64,000 bases of DNA from Gilliamella sp. wkB108 (GTDB lineage Bacteria > Pseudomonadota > Gammaproteobacteria > Enterobacterales > Orbaceae), in assembly GCF_001690195.1 (NCBI RefSeq), contig NZ_LZGM01000070.1:1-64000 (forward strand). The letters are read 5' to 3'. The number at the start of each line of letters is the position of its first letter. The first letter of the stretch is position 1. Shown here piece by piece: positions 62,197 through 64,000 of this stretch. Both the position numbers and the translations under genes were made by a program. The notes beneath the pieces were generated by a model. That model did not search any database. It was not told the DNA's origin and saw nothing but the letters and a program-made list of their open reading frames with translations.

Positions 62197-63261
62197 ATGA
62201 TAGAACAAAATAAAAGCGTTTCAGTGGTTCGTAATCAACAGGGTAACCTAGTGGTAACCTTTGATTCATCGGATCAACAATCAATGGATCTATATTGGAC
62301 GGAAGAGAGTAATGCTCATACTCAAAATAAAACACTGATCGGCAAGAATGTAAAAAGTCCTGTTATATTTGCAGATCCGTTACAAGCTAAAAAGCGCATC
62401 TATTTAATTTTACAATCACAAGGTCAACATCCTATTCTATTTGGTGAAAGAACATTACCTATCACCGGATTAAATAACTTTCGTGATTTTGGCGGTTATG
62501 AGGGTAACAATGGTAAGCGAATTAAATGGGGTGTTTTTTATCGTTCTAATCACTTGCATGGATTAAAACCCGATGCTCAATCTTATATTCAGGCTCTTGG
62601 GATTAAAACCATTATTGATTATCGCAGCGATAATGAAATAAAAAATAGTCCCAATACTAATATTGGAGAAAAGCAAACATTACATCTCAATGCTTCAGCT
62701 CAAACTGCTGAACTCGCGGCACAATTTGCCGCCGATCCAAGCGATGAAGATCGAGCATTAGTTGAAAGTGTATTGCGGGATATTCCTAGAGAATTAGTTA
62801 ATGGTCAAGGCGAACAAGTTCTTGAACAATATCGTAATTTTGTTTTAAGTGATAAATCAAAAAACGCATATAAACAAATGTTACAAGTCATTTTAAATCC
62901 GAATAATAGCCCAAGTATTCAACATTGTCGCGGCGGAAAAGATCGTACCGGTTATGGCGTATTATTGATACAAATTATGCTTGGTGTATCTGAGAGCGAT
63001 ATTATTTATGATTATATGTTAACCCATGATAATCGTTTAGAGCGTAATAAAATTAAAATGCAGGCTTACCGCAAAATTACTGACAATGAAGATGTTTTAG
63101 GCTATCTGTTAAGTTTAATTGATACCCGTGAAAGCTTTGTTAAAGAGATTCTTGATACTATGAAGAAATTATCGGGTACTCCAAGTAATTACATTAAACA
63201 AGAGCTTGGTTTTACCGATCAAGATTTCCAAACGATGCAACATCTATACTTAGAAAATTAA
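62197..63261 (+). CDS. Protein-tyrosine/dual-specificity phosphatase (Y_phosphatase3 type)
   Basis: 354 residues. N-terminal ~95 residues form a beta-rich extension; the phosphatase domain follows (GLNNFRDFGGY, IIDYRSDNEI) with the CX5R active site HCRGGKDRTG (C244, R250). Relatives act on phosphotyrosine or phospholipid head groups. It is the last gene of the PTS operon, 14 bp behind IID, where a sugar-phosphate enzyme would normally be expected. No signal peptide, so cytosolic. Substrate unknown. Confidence 0.9.
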   Translation: MIEQNKSVSVVRNQQGNLVVTFDSSDQQSMDLYWTEESNAHTQNKTLIGKNVKSPVIFADPLQAKKRIYLILQSQGQHPILFGERTLPITGLNNFRDFGGYEGNNGKRIKWGVFYRSNHLHGLKPDAQSYIQALGIKTIIDYRSDNEIKNSPNTNIGEKQTLHLNASAQTAELAAQFAADPSDEDRALVESVLRDIPRELVNGQGEQVLEQYRNFVLSDKSKNAYKQMLQVILNPNNSPSIQHCRGGKDRTGYGVLLIQIMLGVSESDIIYDYMLTHDNRLERNKIKMQAYRKITDNEDVLGYLLSLIDTRESFVKEILDTMKKLSGTPSNYIKQELGFTDQDFQTMQHLYLEN

Positions 63262-63283
63262 TTTTCTTATCTTATTTAATACC

Positions 63284-63305
63284 AAGCGCGATAAAGGTCG
63301 CGCTT
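63284..63305 (+). terminator. Terminator of the PTS operon
   Basis: 8-bp stem AAGCGCGA/TCGCGCTT with a 6-base loop followed by GATTTTTATT, 22 bp after the phosphatase stop. Confidence 0.88.
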
Positions 63306-63514
63306 GATTTTTATTGTTTTGACCTAATTATGCTCTATAGCAAAATGAATAACCAACACTTTTCCGTTAACATTATCAAAAGTCTGTTATTTTTGAATGG
63401 CTAATGATGATGAGTTGTTATATTGCAACTGAATTAGTTAACATTGGCGATCTTACTTTAACTTGGAGCTATTATTTGTTTTCAATTACGATCTAATTAT
63501 TTAAGCAGCACGTT

Positions 63515-64000
63515 TTACAAATTTTGATTAATTGTGATTATGGATAATAAAGCTTGAATCGGATGTTTTAGCGAAAATTTGTCATACCGTTTTACTTGGC
63601 TACGACATGAGTAACCTGTAGTTAAGCAATGTTCTTTAGGATATGTTGCCAAAGCTTTTTGCCAGGAGAGCTGATAAAGTTGCAAAGATGAAGATAAATT
63701 TTTAACTTCATGCCCATATGTCCCAGCCATTCCACAGCAACCAACACTAACTGTCTGTAATTGCGCGCCAAACAGTTTAAAAATTTGTTGCCACTGTTGA
63801 CTGCTTGCCGGTAGTTGAGTCGTTTCACTACAATGACTAAGTAAATACCATTTTTCTAAACTTGGTTGTATTGATTGAGCAAAACTAGATAGATTTTCAG
63901 TAATATTTGTCAACCATTCATGGGCTAGTAACACCTGAAAATCACCTAACTTTTCCTGTAAAATTAGCTTGTATTCATCGCGATAACATAACACTAAAGC
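63515..64000 (-). CDS. ydiJ: C-terminal part of a YdiJ-type FAD/Fe-S oxidoreductase, cut by window edge
   Basis: The frame is open across the right edge; the visible ~160 residues are the C-terminal end. Motifs HCSETTQ, VGCCGMAGTYGHE and TGYSCRSQVKR match the cysteine-rich (CCG-type) end of YdiJ, a large FAD-linked D-2-hydroxyacid (2-hydroxyglutarate) dehydrogenase of about 1000 residues with Fe-S centres. The N-terminal FAD domain is outside the window, so integrity cannot be judged. Confidence 0.85.
   Translation of the reverse strand, partial: ALVLCYRDEYKLILQEKLGDFQVLLAHEWLTNITENLSSFAQSIQPSLEKWYLLSHCSETTQLPASSQQWQQIFKLFGAQLQTVSVGCCGMAGTYGHEVKNLSSSLQLYQLSWQKALATYPKEHCLTTGYSCRSQVKRYDKFSLKHPIQALLSIITINQNL

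Overview
The window is AT-rich DNA from a gammaproteobacterium. Gene content and order (gpt-frsA-proB..proA as in enterics, an argCBGH cluster, atoDAEB-atoSC, a mannose-family PTS) and overall protein character suggest the Orbaceae, most likely a Gilliamella-like insect-gut symbiont. That taxonomic call is inference, since no rRNA or marker tree is available here.

Left part (about 1176..28990): a P2-family prophage integrated in a tRNA-Ile2 (CAU) gene. It carries int, a small secreted protein, a CI-type repressor facing cox, an early operon ending in a gpA rolling-circle replicase, a LexA-box-controlled small ORF, then a tail and lysis block in canonical P2 order (X, two holins, muramidase, spanins, R, V, W, J, I, H, G, FI, FII, E/E', T, U, D, ogr). 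Portal, terminase, scaffold, capsid and head-completion genes (Q, P, O, N, M, L) are all absent, as is gpS. The element therefore looks like a headless, tail-only particle producer (tailocin-like) that still keeps integration, control and replication genes. Its tail-fibre locus has a roughly 2-kb invertible cassette bounded by 19-bp inverted repeats, with a dedicated tyrosine recombinase ending at the right repeat, and a second, fixed fibre/chaperone pair downstream. Repressor-type palindromes occur both between repressor and cox and in front of the late activator ogr. Four copies of a TGT-N13-ACA dyad mark the probable Ogr-driven late promoters. Bases 1..1221 are repeated exactly at 27770..28990, including a DUF535 (VirK/YbjX) cargo gene, which suggests a tandem prophage, cargo capture or an assembly effect.

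Middle part (28945..48828): tRNA-Ile2, a DUF4156 lipoprotein, serC, the arginine cluster argC-argB-argG-argH behind two ARG boxes (argG has a basic tail interrupted at an A8 tract), pepD, gpt-frsA-proB, a small membrane protein, proA, trhP, a secreted beta-propeller, a LysR regulator and small membrane proteins.

Right part (48829..64000): a gene-poor stretch with an IS3-type remnant just to its left, tRNA-Cys, and 168-bp tandem repeats carrying a dispersed ~40-bp element that also occurs in the prophage and next to argH. Then comes the acetoacetate/short-chain fatty acid operon atoDAEB behind a sigma-54 promoter and upstream palindromes, followed by its two-component system atoS-atoC. Next are an RpiR regulator, a mannose-family PTS (IIA, IIB, IIC, IID) ending in a CX5R tyrosine phosphatase, and the 3' end of a ydiJ-type FAD/Fe-S oxidoreductase cut by the window edge.
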